Notes under the pieces: model-generated
Told to the model about the DNA's origin: nothing
What the model saw: only the letters and a program-made list of their open reading frames with translations
The model's database searches: none
Translations under genes and position numbers: made by a program
In this document: piece after piece, positions 44,601 through 54,490 of the stretch
Position numbering within the stretch: the stretch's first letter is position 1
How the letters are laid out: every line of letters starts with the position of its first letter
NCBI GenBank assembly: GCA_022701365.1
Contig: JAKUHH010000284.1
Coordinates: forward strand, 558,001 to 622,000
Reading direction: 5' to 3'
From: Mycocentrospora acerina
Taxonomy: Eukaryota > Ascomycota > Dothideomycetes > Pleosporales
DNA length: 64,000 bases

Positions 44601-44932
44601 AAGCGCAGAAGGAGGCAGGGCTTGAAGGCGAGACAGCTGCAGAACGCAGGCGCCGACTCGGCGCGCTCGGTGTAAAGGGAGACGAGACTCCGGAGTCTGA
44701 ATCTGAAGGAGAAGAAGAGACTGGTGATCCGCTCGAGACTGGGCGTGGTACTCACAGCAGGAGAGCTGAACAGAAGCAGAAGCTGCAACCGGTCAGGACC
44801 CCAGGTATTAGGTTTGCCGATCAGCCCCGCATGCCCACCAAGGACGAGCGGGCCGCACAAGACGCGAAAGAGAATGAGAAGCAAGAGACTGGGAAAAAGA
44901 GCGGGCTTGGCAGGTTTCTTGGGAGGAAGTGA
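41648..44932 (+). CDS. Plasma-membrane Na+/H+ antiporter, Nha1/Sod2 family
   Basis: This single exon of 1094 codons encodes a monovalent cation/proton antiporter that exports Na+ (and in some fungi K+) and sets cytosolic pH. Residues 1 to about 435 hold twelve or so membrane segments. The catalytic helices are visible as TATDPVLASSVVGKG (D145) and SAESGCNDGMAFPF (N177, D178), the ND pair of fungal Nha1/Sod2 proteins. After the last helix a very long charged cytosolic tail follows (about 650 residues, acidic, with Ser and Lys), as in Nha1. The tail contains FGNTIIVEDEDGEVIKKYDI, a conserved regulatory patch. Near the end are three copies of the motif ET(A/P)A(Q/E)RRRRL, at 44393, 44492 and 44630. 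The start is the first ATG of the frame, with a conserved WDHLSITKPHLVYI after it. Confidence 0.95.
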   Translation: MAWDHLSITKPHLVYIILGGFTSLFMLCSSVIKERLYIGEATVATICGIIFGPHAANLIDPSTWGNVDLITLEFSRIVLVVQCFAVGVELPRAYMEKHWKSVTLLLIPVMTFGWLITSLFIWGLFHTHLNWLDSLCVAACVTATDPVLASSVVGKGKFAKRVPKHLRDLLSAESGCNDGMAFPFVYLAIYLIRYRPDASKVAYHWICYTILYECLFGAVYGVVIGYAARRAVRYAHEKDLIDRESFLVFYFVLALWCAGTGSLLGLDDLLVGFACGIGFSNDGWFLEKTEESHVSNVIDLLINLAFFVYFGTIIPWDQFNAPDIIGLTPWRLVVLGLLVLFFRRIPIMLALKPVIPDIKTWREASFAGHFGPIGVGGLFVAILARAELETESTTPLAVLPEEGFEHLNIIEMIWPITCFLVIVSIVVHGSSIAVFTLGKRINTLTISLSYTQANEDGPKWMDRLPRIQSRSRTSMSGRAPSVSSMDEKAEYGNGEGLLPPPAYTDGFLRRQKEDDNGSRSNSVRPTNRRGRWDAGKGPGGPISQSAIAPSRRDEERVQESDAFTDANALSSDSSSNGKKKMREEAEEEIYQEGHKTVVEDEEGNVLGVRDTHGESERERRTSDNAFARQLMIDKEVEHGVSQKEHRNDLEEAPGKAADAAEHPQKTWRKRMQSFTGHHKDHDKEESEPSKSHKPAKKSGPALAYQFGNTIIVEDEDGEVIKKYDIPHAPKDQRPGAQRGQSMMESSGRAIQSLKRMGTHMGIPTTHEEAGPSSAKKTKKDSDEEDDDLLRFTVNAGGRRMSKLEFIQQMTQLDPKARAKFVQNSDVPEAVKQEAHREAKDHNDAERRHAAAEVNVPPVVGEEGEAEIHKIESPAAEKEGRSRGPEGLTLVDSNNQDIPFHSVHEDLTNRSRESKSETAAQRRRRLATEQSGSALPPADDEVAVVDSDDETPAERRRRLAVLTGSTSPPASQNRRAISPGSPSQSQAQKEAGLEGETAAERRRRLGALGVKGDETPESESEGEEETGDPLETGRGTHSRRAEQKQKLQPVRTPGIRFADQPRMPTKDERAAQDAKENEKQETGKKSGLGRFLGRK

Positions 44933-45623
44933 GTCGATCATGACTTTAACGCAGGGTGTGAAGTGTAGAAGTGGAGATCTTGATGTTCATTTGGCATGGC
45001 GCCGAGGCGTTAACATTCTTGCAGTGGGGGGATTGTTTTCTAGCATGGTAATGTTTGCATCTTAGTAGTCATGTATGTAAACACGGCATGGATATAGACA
45101 AAATGTCTAAAAGAATTACGAAGTTGAAATAATAGCTGTTTTTCACGCCCAAATCCATTGCCCTTTGCCGACATTGCAATCAAAAAAGTTTTTCTTGCAG
45201 AGCATGTGCCAATGACATCACCCGACGGCTTCCGACTTAATTCTTCTCCACCCTCCACCCTCGTGCATAGCCTTTAGGGAAAACCATCTCGAATTGGCAG
45301 TTCACGAAGCTGGCGCGACGCCTCATTCCTTGGCGAATCTAATCTGATTGATAAGATTTTGCTGCCCCGCCTATCAGATCGAAATGCCTCACTAGCTGTT
45401 GTACGAAGTATCAGCAGTGAGTGCTAGGATGTGGGAAGGGAGGAGTGGGGAGAAGCATGGCATATGGGAGCCGATCGCGGACTCTGTTGGACATGTGCCC
45501 CCCCCTTTGTGCTAGATGTAATACTTATGTGTTTCCCCCCCTCCCTTTCTTCTGCTTCTTCACTCCTCTTCTCCCCCCTTCTTTCTCCTTCATACAAATA
45601 TTGCCATTTTTGACGACGGCACA
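44933..45623. other. Intergenic region
   Basis: 691 bases precede the O-methyltransferase. There is a strong C/T-rich tract at 45530-45605 directly upstream of its ATG, a common fungal promoter feature near the transcription start. Confidence 0.5.
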
Positions 45624-47289
45624 ATGGGTTCAATTGCATATACGCCCGAGTCGCTGAATAGCCTTGCGGCTAAGATTACGGAGCTTGCTGCTCGTATGAC
45701 CAAGCAGCTCGAGGCGGAGAAAATCCCTGCTGTGACGCTTGAGGCGGATAGTCCGATCAAGTATGAGAGGCTGCCGGATGGTTACTTCATAGCGAGGCAG
45801 GAGTTGGACGATGCGTTGAAGGATATGTATATTCTTAGTCAGGGGCCGAGTGAGAGTATTTACAATTGGGTGCATATGGTATGTGGTTTTCAGTGGTTCG
45901 ATTTTGTGCTTTTGTATTTTTGAAGTTTTTTCCTTTAATTTTTCCAAAGTCACGACGTTAAGAAGGGGAAATTTACATTCAATAAGACATGCAAGATTTT
46001 GCAAGGAGAAAGAGATATATCAACGTGGAGAGGTGGGATGACAAGAGCACGGAAAAATTGGATTTTCAACTCCCGACCACAAGGAATTGAAGGAGCAGGA
46101 ATATATACTAACAATGATTGTAGACTATGCCAGATCTCGCCTGCTTGAATCTTCTCAACCAATTCAGCTTCTGGACTGCCGTCCCCATCGACGGCTCTGC
46201 AACATTTGACGAAATTGCCTCACACGTTAATCTCCCAGTCGAAGTTGTCCAACGTGTCCTTGACCACGCTGTCACACAACGCTTCTTCATCAAGGCCTCC
46301 CCAACAGCTAAATCTGTTTCACACACATCGCGCTCCGCAGCCCTAGCAAAGGACCCTGGACTCTGCGCGCTGGTGCAAATGGTCGTCGACGAGACGGGCC
46401 CGCCAATGATGGTGCTGCCTGAAGCGCTGCGCCGATTCTCATATGGCAAGAAGGAAATCACCAAGAACATGAAAGAGACGGCATTCAAGCTGTGCCATTC
46501 CGGCGGTGTATGGGGCGACTTTGAGAACTCGTGGGATATGCTGGAGAATGACGGCGAAGGCGAGAACAAGGGGTGGCGGCAGAGAAATTTCGTCAAGTTT
46601 ATGGCGTATATCAAGGATCTTTTCCACACAGAGAGTATGGTTCTCGAGGCTGTGGACTGGAAAGCAGCAGGTGATGCTACAGTAGTCGATGTAAGTTTCT
46701 CCCTTTCCCACTCCCTAACCTCACTTTCCCCCAAACTCAGACAAGGCCTCCATATTAACAGTTTTCTCAGATCGGCGGCTCAGCCGGCCACGACGACATT
46801 GCCCTCGCCAGAGCCTTCCCTAACCTTAAAATCGTCGTCCAGGATCTCCCCACCGTCGCCTCCGTCTTCGAAAAGACCTTCCCAGAAGATCTTAAGCACC
46901 GCGTCTCCTTCCTCACACACAACATGTTCGACCCCCAGCCTGTACAAGCAGACATCTACATGCTTAAGTGGATCCTGCACGACTGGGCGGACGCCGAGTC
47001 TGTCGCCATCCTGCAGGCACTGCGTCCCGCGCTGAAGCCCGGGGCGCGTGTCGTGTTCGTCGACTACGTCGGGAAGCAGGAGGAGAGCGATGTGGAGCTG
47101 CCGAGGAGTATCCAGGCGTTTGGCACGGCTACGGATCTTAGGATGATGGCACTCTTTAGCGCGAGGGAGAGGCCGGTGAGTGCGTGGAAGGAGATTTTCA
47201 AGCAGGCGGATGAGCGGTATGATGTTGTGAGGGTAGATGCGGACCCGTTGACGTTCATGTGTGTGCTTGAGGCTGTTTGGCGGGGGTAG
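45624..47289 (+). CDS. SAM-dependent O-methyltransferase (plant COMT/sterigmatocystin-OMT type)
   Basis: Exons 45624-45878, 46124-46690 and 46771-47289, all phase 0, give 446 residues. The N-terminal winged-helix dimerisation part reads LACLNLLNQFSFWTAVPIDG and TFDEIASHVNLPVEVVQRVL. The SAM site crosses intron 2: VVD then IGGSAGHDDIALARAFP, with VVQDLP following. The catalytic His sits in YMLKWILHDWAD. DMYILSQGPSES is typical of fungal polyketide O-methyltransferases. Cytosolic. No polyketide synthase, P450 or other pathway gene is near, so it is either an orphan or acts on a product made elsewhere. Intron 1 is long (245 bases). Confidence 0.9.
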
Positions 47290-47615
47290 GTGGTATTCTA
47301 TGAATGAGTGACTAGGGCTTGTGGTTCGCCGTAGCACATAATTATTCGACACATTCAGAATATTGGCCATTCTGGATTACTACCAGACTAGCCGTTTTCT
47401 AAGCACCATCAGTCTCTATCCCAACATCTAATACGCTTAAAGTCTCCCACAGCCCTTTAGAACCAGCCTCACGCATTCTTCGCCAGGACGATGCTTGTTG
47501 AAGGGACATGGATAGAGAAGCTTAATGAGACCTGTTTACTGTAAATCTACGCCCAGTCGTTAGATAACCCCATAAGATATGCGGTTACCACGAACTATCA
47601 GAAATCCAACGTAAA
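47290..47615. other. Convergent intergenic region
   Basis: 326 bases lie between the O-methyltransferase and NLR gene ends. Nothing recognised. Confidence 0.5.
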
Positions 47616-50600
47616 CTAGCTGCTTCTCAGCTTGTGCCCTGCGACTTCGACTCCAACGTGCTCTAGTTTTTCGGGACGGAGACTGCACCACCACACCCGT
47701 CCAGATCCAACACCAATGCCTACATTGCTTCCAGATACAGCAGAGCAACTCGGTCGATATTCTGACGGGAGCCAGAGGACATTCTCGCCATTGAGTGTAA
47801 CCCATGATTTGTCTGCACTTACGCTTATCGCTAAGTGCTGAACAAGTGGAGACTTTGCGTCGTTAAGTGAACCAGATGATAATGCGTTGTAATTAATATC
47901 ACCTCTATCATTAGATAAGTACAAGCCGGTGTTATCAAACAAAATTGTTTGTGGTACACGGCCGACTCCTATAGTCTGTAGGCAGTCGCCGTTGCTTACC
48001 ACCCAGATCTTGACAGTGCCGTCTGATGACGTTGAGGCCAGGCGTGTTGAGTCGTGCGAGAATGCTACTGACCAGACATTACTACTATGGCCCTCAAGCG
48101 TGTGCAAACACTCGCCACTGCTTGCCTCCCAGATCTTAACTGTATTATCTTCTGACGCTGAAGCTAGGCGTGTGGAGTCGTGCGAGAAGGCTACTGATGT
48201 GACACCACTGCTATGGCCCTTAAGCGTTTGCAGACACTCGCCACTGCTTGCCTCCCAGATCTTCACAATGTTGTCTAATGACGCTGAAGCTAGGCGTGTA
48301 GAGTCGTGCGAGAAGACTACTAATGCGACAAAACTGCTATGACCCTTAAGTGTGTAAAGACACTTGCCACTGCTTGCCTCCCAGATCTTGACAGTGCCAT
48401 CCCCTGACGCTGAGGCTAGGCGTGTGGAGTCGTGCGAGAAGGCTACTGAGAAGACACCACTACTATGGCCCTCAAGTGTTTGCAGGCAAGCACTCCATTT
48501 GTCTGCTACACTTGGCGTAATTGTAATCCAATTTGGTTCCTCGTTTTTAAACAACTTCCTAATTTTACCACCACCTGGACTAAACAGGAGCGCAGATACA
48601 TATGCCTGGAGCGGGCTAAGCTCAATTGCCACTCTGTGATACATAATAAATCGCTTAGCGTCTTGGATAAGTTTTAATAATGCTTCTGTGTCTGCACTTC
48701 CCTATACTCTGTTAGCAAATTTTATCTGTGAACATATTGATTACGAAGAACCTGCCTTCGCAAATGCCTCTAGTCTTGTCATGGAGACTACACCCTTTGA
48801 TACGCTCATGCAAAGACTAAGAGCCTCAAGCCAGTAGAGATACTTTTCACAAAAAAACGCCTCTATAGCCTCTCTGTCCTGCAGACTGATTATCTGACCT
48901 GCAACAGTGCCTAAAGCTGAGTCGCAGAGATGATCGATCCAATAAACGCATGAGTAGCGCGAGGTTGCTAGTGGGTCAGCATTTGGCTGTATTGCCTGCT
49001 CAATAGTACATCCTAAAGCGCGCAAGTTGTACATGTCTCGATGCAGCGTTTGGGACATGGCTTGCAGCGATCTAGAGAAGATAGAGATATGCACTTCTTT
49101 CGTTCCACGTGGAAAGACGTCGCTGCTTGCTGTGTCAATCAAATAGTCCTTGGCTGACTGATGCACAAAGAAAACTGTGCCTTGTCGCACAACAAGAAAT
49201 GACCCACAAAGGCTAATGATCTCTCTGATAGACTCGAGGTCATCAGCTAAGACATCAAGCAAATCAACAAGAGAAGTCAATTCGTCTATCTTAATGGGTC
49301 GATACACAGTCGCAGCCACACTCAATATCTGCTTGCAGAGATCAGCATCGTCTGACTCGCATATTTGCTCCATCATCCGCTCATAGAGTAAGTCAAGTCC
49401 AGGCGGGAATACGTTGAGCTTTGTCCGTACGTGTCGTCGATGAGTCTTCTCTAAGTTTTGGCAGACTAATGCAACCCAGAGGAAGGTGTCGTTTGCGTTC
49501 AACACAAGGCGTGCTTGCACAGCGTCGCGGGTCTTGTCATCGTAATTCTTCTTTAGTGCCAGCCGTGATACCTTCTGCGCAATGAAGATACAAACTGCAT
49601 TTGCGACTGATTCTGAATTCACCTCGAGACATAATCTCACCTTGTGTCCCGCCTGTTCAAGCTCCTCCTTAATCTCCGGCCAGTTGCGGCTGGAGACGAG
49701 CCATCTGATACGAGAAGACGATGAAGACTGTCTAACGATGAGGTCGAGTAGCTTAGGTAGGTCTGTTATGCACTCGTCGAGCGCATCGATGATCAAGTAT
49801 GTGTTGTCTGAGTCTATGTCCTGCAGAATGTTCTCGAATATCTTGGTTAAGGCAACCCACGCATTCGCATCCTCAAATAGAGCTTTGCCTGCGTGATCAT
49901 ACCTCTCTCGAATATGCGAGACGAGCGATGGCCGTTGCCTAACAATCGTGTACATTAGTCCTCGCAACACAGCTGTAGCGCTGTTAGTACGCGAGTCTGT
50001 GGCCTGGCAGAAGAAGTAAGACAGCAAATCCGTCTTAGTAGCAGACTTTTCCAGTTCATCAATAATACCGCAGAGAAGCATTGTCTTGCCCTTGCCTGGA
50101 TCACCCTTGATCCATAGCAGCCGGTTCTGTTCATCGCGCCGCCATTGTTGGAAGTCAGGGTGTTCATAGACCCAAGAGCACACACCATCTAGTAAGCCTC
50201 CCTTTGTTTCTTCGATCCGCTTCTTATCGTCGCAGGGGTCGGTGAGACGTAGGTTTTTTACACACTCTTGGTCATCTTTTAGGGGCTTGTTAATTTGTTC
50301 GCGAAGTCGGATGAATGCATTCTCCTCCCCTTCTCCATAGATGAGCGGCATAAAGATGCTAAAGATGCCTAATAAACAGTACACTTTGTCTTCTTTGTGC
50401 ATGGTCTGACGGTACTTTGCCCACAGCAGTCGCTCGTCAACACTGAAGCTATTCAGAGGGGCGTTTCGAAGAGCTAACACAGTGATATTTGTTATATCAT
50501 GAATCTGCTGTTCCAAACTGTGCTTGTCGCCCAAAAGCTCGCCTCCTTGCGCAAAAAACTCAACAGAGCGTGGGGCAAGAAGCTCTTGCAGAGTCCAGCC

Positions 50601-51023
50601 CCGAGTGAACCACCGGCTGGCCCGAAAGGCCAGCTCCCAGGTATATGTAGAACCTTCGCCACTTTCTGGGTGCGTGATTGTTGACACGTCCGACAGATAG
50701 ACGTAGCATTTTGCCGCACCGTGATACCACCGAAACATAGAGTTGATCGCGGTTTGAAGTTCAATAGAGTCTGCCTTATTGATGCAGCAGGTGTCCACCC
50801 AGAAGTAGCGCAAGCCGTCATGCCCAGCCTGCTTTGCGCAGAATTCAATCTTCTTGTAGCCTGCCTTGCTCTTCTCGCAGCCTTTTTTCCAGTCATCGAA
50901 CGTTACCTCCTGGCCTTCCTGCCATGTGTGCGAGAGTATCGCGTATTGAGGGAGTTTGTCGTCATCGGCAAGGGATTTGGTCAGGCTTAACTTGCCTTCA
51001 CTATCTCTTTTAATAAGCCGCAT
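47616..51023 (-). CDS. HET-NACHT-WD40 NLR-like protein (heterokaryon incompatibility type)
   Basis: Two exons, 51023-48752 and 48691-47616, give 1115 residues. The 60-base intron joins FAKA to DTEALLKLI. Without splicing, exon 1 ends at a stop four codons later. The HET domain covers about residues 1-230: AILSHTW (28-34), YFWVDTCCINK (73-83), RGWTLQELLAP (141-151). The NACHT domain has Walker A GDPGKGKT (307-314) and Walker B YLIIDALDEC (409-418). After a helical region come four WD repeats of exactly 42 residues (826-993), then a degenerate C-terminal half. Relatives in Podospora (het-d, het-e, het-r) recognise non-self variants through the repeats and trigger cell death on fusion of unlike strains. 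The frame is intact, so the gene may be functional. It borders the AT-rich compartment. Confidence 0.93.
47985..48488 (-). repeat. Four near-identical 126-bp WD-repeat units
   Basis: Units in coding order: 48488-48363, 48362-48237, 48236-48111, 48110-47985. The shared core FSHDSTRLAS is identical in all four. Differences cluster at a few positions, such as the residues after GHSS and after RLASAS. Confidence 0.92.
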
Positions 51024-51494
51024 CGCGTCTTGAGTGAAGCTGGTAAGCTCGCACTGTAGGCTGAGGTTTAGGAGCTTCCAACGTAGCAGGCTAGATAGAA
51101 AGATGGAGCACAGCAGACCGTTCGCGTGTCGAGAGCAACGGCCGTCTTATCAAGAATAACACAATCGTGAGACAGACGAGGATATCGGGCTGCGTTAGCA
51201 AAGTTAGAGTGGCAATAATGCAAGATATGGGCGGTTAGGACTCGCTGTGCATTGGGTGTGTTGAATGCACAGCCTGGTCTGTGGAGCAAGGCTGATGCAG
51301 GCTGGATCAGTCACGCCTTGTTGCGAACAAAGTGGGCTGGATGCCTATCGACATAACACAGGACAACGGTATGTACACCCTAGTCATGGTTTGAGAGGCA
51401 CTCCTCAATTGTGTACAACATGCACCAAACCGGCGTCACTGGTCGTCGACTCATGATCTTCTTGTAGGGTCCAGAATTGATACTTGCTAGGTAG

Positions 51495-51558
51495 GTGCCG
51501 GGCCGTGGCAAGCGCGCGCTCGGACTGTGCAGCGATCTCATCGGCCGGAAACGTCTAC
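51495..51558 (+). repeat. Direct repeat R1, copy 1
   Basis: About 64 bases resemble 58652-58720 in the same orientation. They share CGCGCTCGG, CTGTGC and GATCTCATCGGCCG-like blocks. It is more GC-rich than its surroundings. Homology stops abruptly after about 70 bases. Confidence 0.7.
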
Positions 51559-52035
51559 TCCCCACTCTCCTCTCTCCGCTCCCGTTCCGCGCATGCACGA
51601 CACTATGGCCCAGTTGTGCTCTCCGGCGGCACTTGATGCCCGCAAACTCCTGCTGTTAACCTGAGAATTCTGCTAACCCGCCAAGAAATAGCTCAGCTAG
51701 ATCTACTGCTTGCGCATATGTTACTTCTTTTTTCTTTTCTCTTTTTAGAGAAGCCCAGGTGTGGTCTCAGCTCCCTCGTCCCCACACCCTAACCCTCCTC
51801 ATATGTGCCTCTGATCTAACCTCAGGAGAGTTGTAGCAGGAAAGTAATGGAGGAGAAAGAAAAGAACTGGAAGAGGGATATTTTACATGAGATAGACGAT
51901 TTAAGCATAAAGTGATCACATGGGGACACATGAGGGTGTTGAAGAAGGAAGAGGCTTGGAGGGAGATGCCGATAGTTTAAATCACATGCAATGAAAACCT
52001 GATATGACGACAATTGGTTTATGTGTATTCTTAGC

Positions 52036-52460
52036 ATCTCATCACTTCATGCTAAGAGTCTGTAGAAACCCCGTCACCCGCTCCGCAAACCACTCTTGCA
52101 CGGGTTTTTCAGAAAGCATGAGGTTAGCTTCAGAGTTCAGTTCCCAATCGCCAACTCTTTCGGCGATGCTGGTATCCATCGTCATAGTAGCATATGCTCA
52201 TCCACTAACCGAGGGACCATCTCGTCATTTTCCCGACGGGGGAATGAGTGTAGGTTTATTGATACTTTTTAACGTAGTAGCTAGTACGGCGTCGTCAATA
52301 TCGAAGGAGTAGAAGCCGTTTTCGTCTCTACTATCTATCAGTTCAACGAATAGTAGACTAAAGTTCAGAAAATGAAAATATATGTTCAACCTACCCTTAG
52401 ATGTCAACGAATGCCACTGATACGCCATTACAGGCGACTTAAAACAGATAGCACAAGTCA
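52036..52460 (-). pseudogene. Possible decayed coding remnants, family unknown
   Basis: The minus strand carries segments that look protein-like but sit in different frames separated by stops: FYSFDIDDAVLATTLKSI ending at PPSGK, and below it SIAERVGDWELNSEANL running to a TGA near 52048. A plausible intron (GTAGGT donor near 52397) helps but does not join everything. I recognise no family. It may be an eroded gene or chance. Confidence 0.2.
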
Positions 52461-52719
52461 CCTCGACAAAATTTCATCCCTCTCGCCCCTCTCAATCATA
52501 TCCTCAGTGTATCTAAGCATCTATCGGTAAAATCTCCACCGGCATCATCATCACCATCTCTGCCGTCTCGTGGTCTAAACCCGACACTGGAAACATATAC
52601 TCGTCCACTATCACAACCGACTATTTTACATATCCCATGCACGCCTAACAACCTTAAAATACCAATTCACCAAACCGCTAGCATGGTAAATAAGCAGAAG
52701 TGATACTCTCCCACTCAAC

Positions 52720-52860
52720 AACACCCAACGAGATGACTTTTCTCCTTTCCCTATGACATGTAGATAAGTAACTACTTCAAAAAAAGTTCTTCCACGTCAT
52801 TGGAGAGATGGAAGTACGTGAGTCTAGTATATAAACTTCGAATGTAGAATTAAATACTCC
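52720..52860 (+). pseudogene. Decayed fragment R2, copy 1
   Basis: This fragment aligns in the same orientation with 59903-60040 over about 135 bases. In the frame matching copy 2's REYPDPVYELCM it reads WKYVSLVYKLRM, with S-T-S-L before it. Many differences are G-to-A or C-to-T relative to copy 2 (CGG to TGG, GAG to AAG, CCA to CTA). Frames are broken by TGA and TAG codons upstream. Confidence 0.6.
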
Positions 52861-53607
52861 CTTTATGTCACTTGTTGCTACGAAAACTAACAACTGACTG
52901 TCCGCGCATTTCACACTAATCTAAGCGTCAACAGAATTTGATTTGTGATGAAATGAAAACAGTCAAGTCTATATTAGATCATCCTTCTCATGGCTATTAT
53001 CAGGACAATACCCACTGATGGCACAATGATAGATTCGTCAAGTTTTGTCTGTTCAATGCGAAGTCACTCCCCATAACCAGAGGATACACTTCTTGATAGA
53101 AGTGATTCATGAAATTTCTGCGCTAATCTTTTTGTTTCTTCTGTTCCACGTATAACTTTGACGCGCAAGAACATTTAACCACCTTTGGAAGACCTCTTGT
53201 GCAACAATGCTAACATGTTTTAAGCGCTGGTTTTCAATTAGCGATTTCTGCAATAAAGATTTGACGAAATTCTTTTATTTCCGAGATCAAACGTCGATAG
53301 TGTAGTATTCATTGTTTTTATTTGAGAGCTCATGCGGCTGCTATGATAATTGCAGGTTGAGGAAGCGGTAATGTGTATTTAGAGTGTCAAAATCCGAGTA
53401 TCATACTGAAACCAATCAAGAAAAAAAAGTGGGCACTTTGAAAGACACCATAGTGACGATAAAGCATGTCTTCAAACATGGCCATGCATAAATATTTGAA
53501 TCTATGCCAATCTACACAAACTACTGAGGCATGGCAAACGCCACTTGGGAATACTTCTATGATAGACAGCCACACCAGGAGCGCGATTAAAGGGAATCAG
53601 AATTATA

Positions 53608-54490
53608 TCATAGTTTCGAAGGTACCCAAATGTACCAAAACGGCTGCTCATATATTGTTTCAGGTTTATTTTGAGTTTTGTAACCCCATCGTAGATTAAT
53701 TTCGTTGGTACCCGGAGCAAACTCAAATTCCCTTGACCGAGGACTTCGAAGTAAAGTAGCAAGTGACTTGTACTGTTTGTCGGCCCAGCAAATAATGTAC
53801 TTTGTTGAAAAGTCAGAAGTGTGATTCTCCTCACGAGATACCAAAATAGAGGAGGTAGCTAACGTACTTCATTCTCTGGCTTGATCTCTTGGTTGGAGAC
53901 GCCAGTGTGCCGTGATCCGTCAACGAAAATCGGCTTATAAATGTCTGAGATACGCATAGATAAACATGGATGGAAGTAATCAGGTACTTCGCATACAAGC
54001 ACGCAGCTTTTCTGGGCTGCAGGATCAGAGAAAAGCGATTGCTCAGCCGGTTCGGCTTCTGATAGTACATTGTTGTCGCACAAGACTTTCTCGCCAAGTG
54101 TAATCGGCACTTCATTAGTACCGGAAAACTCCTGTGAATGGTGAAACATAAAGACTTAGTTTAAAAGTAACATTAACGGTAAGACTCGGATCGTGGTTGT
54201 TAATATACCTTGTCAGGGGAGCCATCCTTGAAAATCAAGGAGACGGCAAACTCGTCTTTCCATTGAAATCTGTTGGTTTCGAACAAAGGACGTTGGTCGG
54301 CTTCTGGTAATATCGAGCTGGTACAAAAGGGTGTACAGTACTCGCCGTTCACTGCGCATCATTCAGTGACCATTGTCTCTGGGATACGAAGCAGAGAAAT
54401 TTTACCCTTGCGGAGTAAGAGTAAGCAGTCTTCAGGCTTTGATGTAACAATTTTCTGATCGATGAATAACTTAAGCGCGTATGTGTTCAT
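53608..54490 (-). CDS. Unrecognised protein, paralogue B of a tandem pair
   Basis: Four exons (54490-54406, 54351-54209, 54131-53868, 53799-53608) give 227 residues. Donors are GTAAAA, GTATAT and GTACGT, and acceptors CAG, CAG and AAG. The protein starts MNTYALKLFIDQKIV and has no signal peptide or membrane segment, so it is probably cytosolic. Landmarks shared with paralogue A: ID-K-V near the start, VNG(E/Q)Y at the exon 1/2 join, RFQWKDEFAV, a P-I-VD-S-H-G pattern late in exon 3, and FEFAPG, LRWGY, EQPFWY in exon 4. I do not recognise the family. The pattern of short beta-like strands and many aromatic residues suggests a small beta-rich fold (inference). It lies in AT-rich DNA, 1.35 kb downstream of its paralogue. 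Confidence 0.75.

Larger units (their letters stand above)
51024..53607. other. AT-rich, gene-poor stretch with decayed repeats
   Basis: From about 51.6 kb the composition shifts to AT-rich. No intact gene is seen. It holds a short repeat shared with 58.65 kb, possible coding remnants at 52.0-52.6 kb and a decayed fragment at 52.72 kb, each listed separately. 52,861-53,607 shows nothing. Confidence 0.55.

Noticed and set aside
44933..47289. Secondary-metabolite cluster around the O-methyltransferase
   Set aside because: Neighbours are an antiporter and an NLR gene. No polyketide synthase, peptide synthetase, terpene cyclase or P450 occurs in the window.
47929..48342. 137-codon plus-strand frame opposite the WD repeats
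   Set aside because: Its internal repetition mirrors the WD units on the other strand. It is a shadow.
47985..48488. Regular repeats considered as a CRISPR-like array
   Set aside because: The 126-bp units are contiguous coding WD repeats without spacers, and the organism is a fungus.
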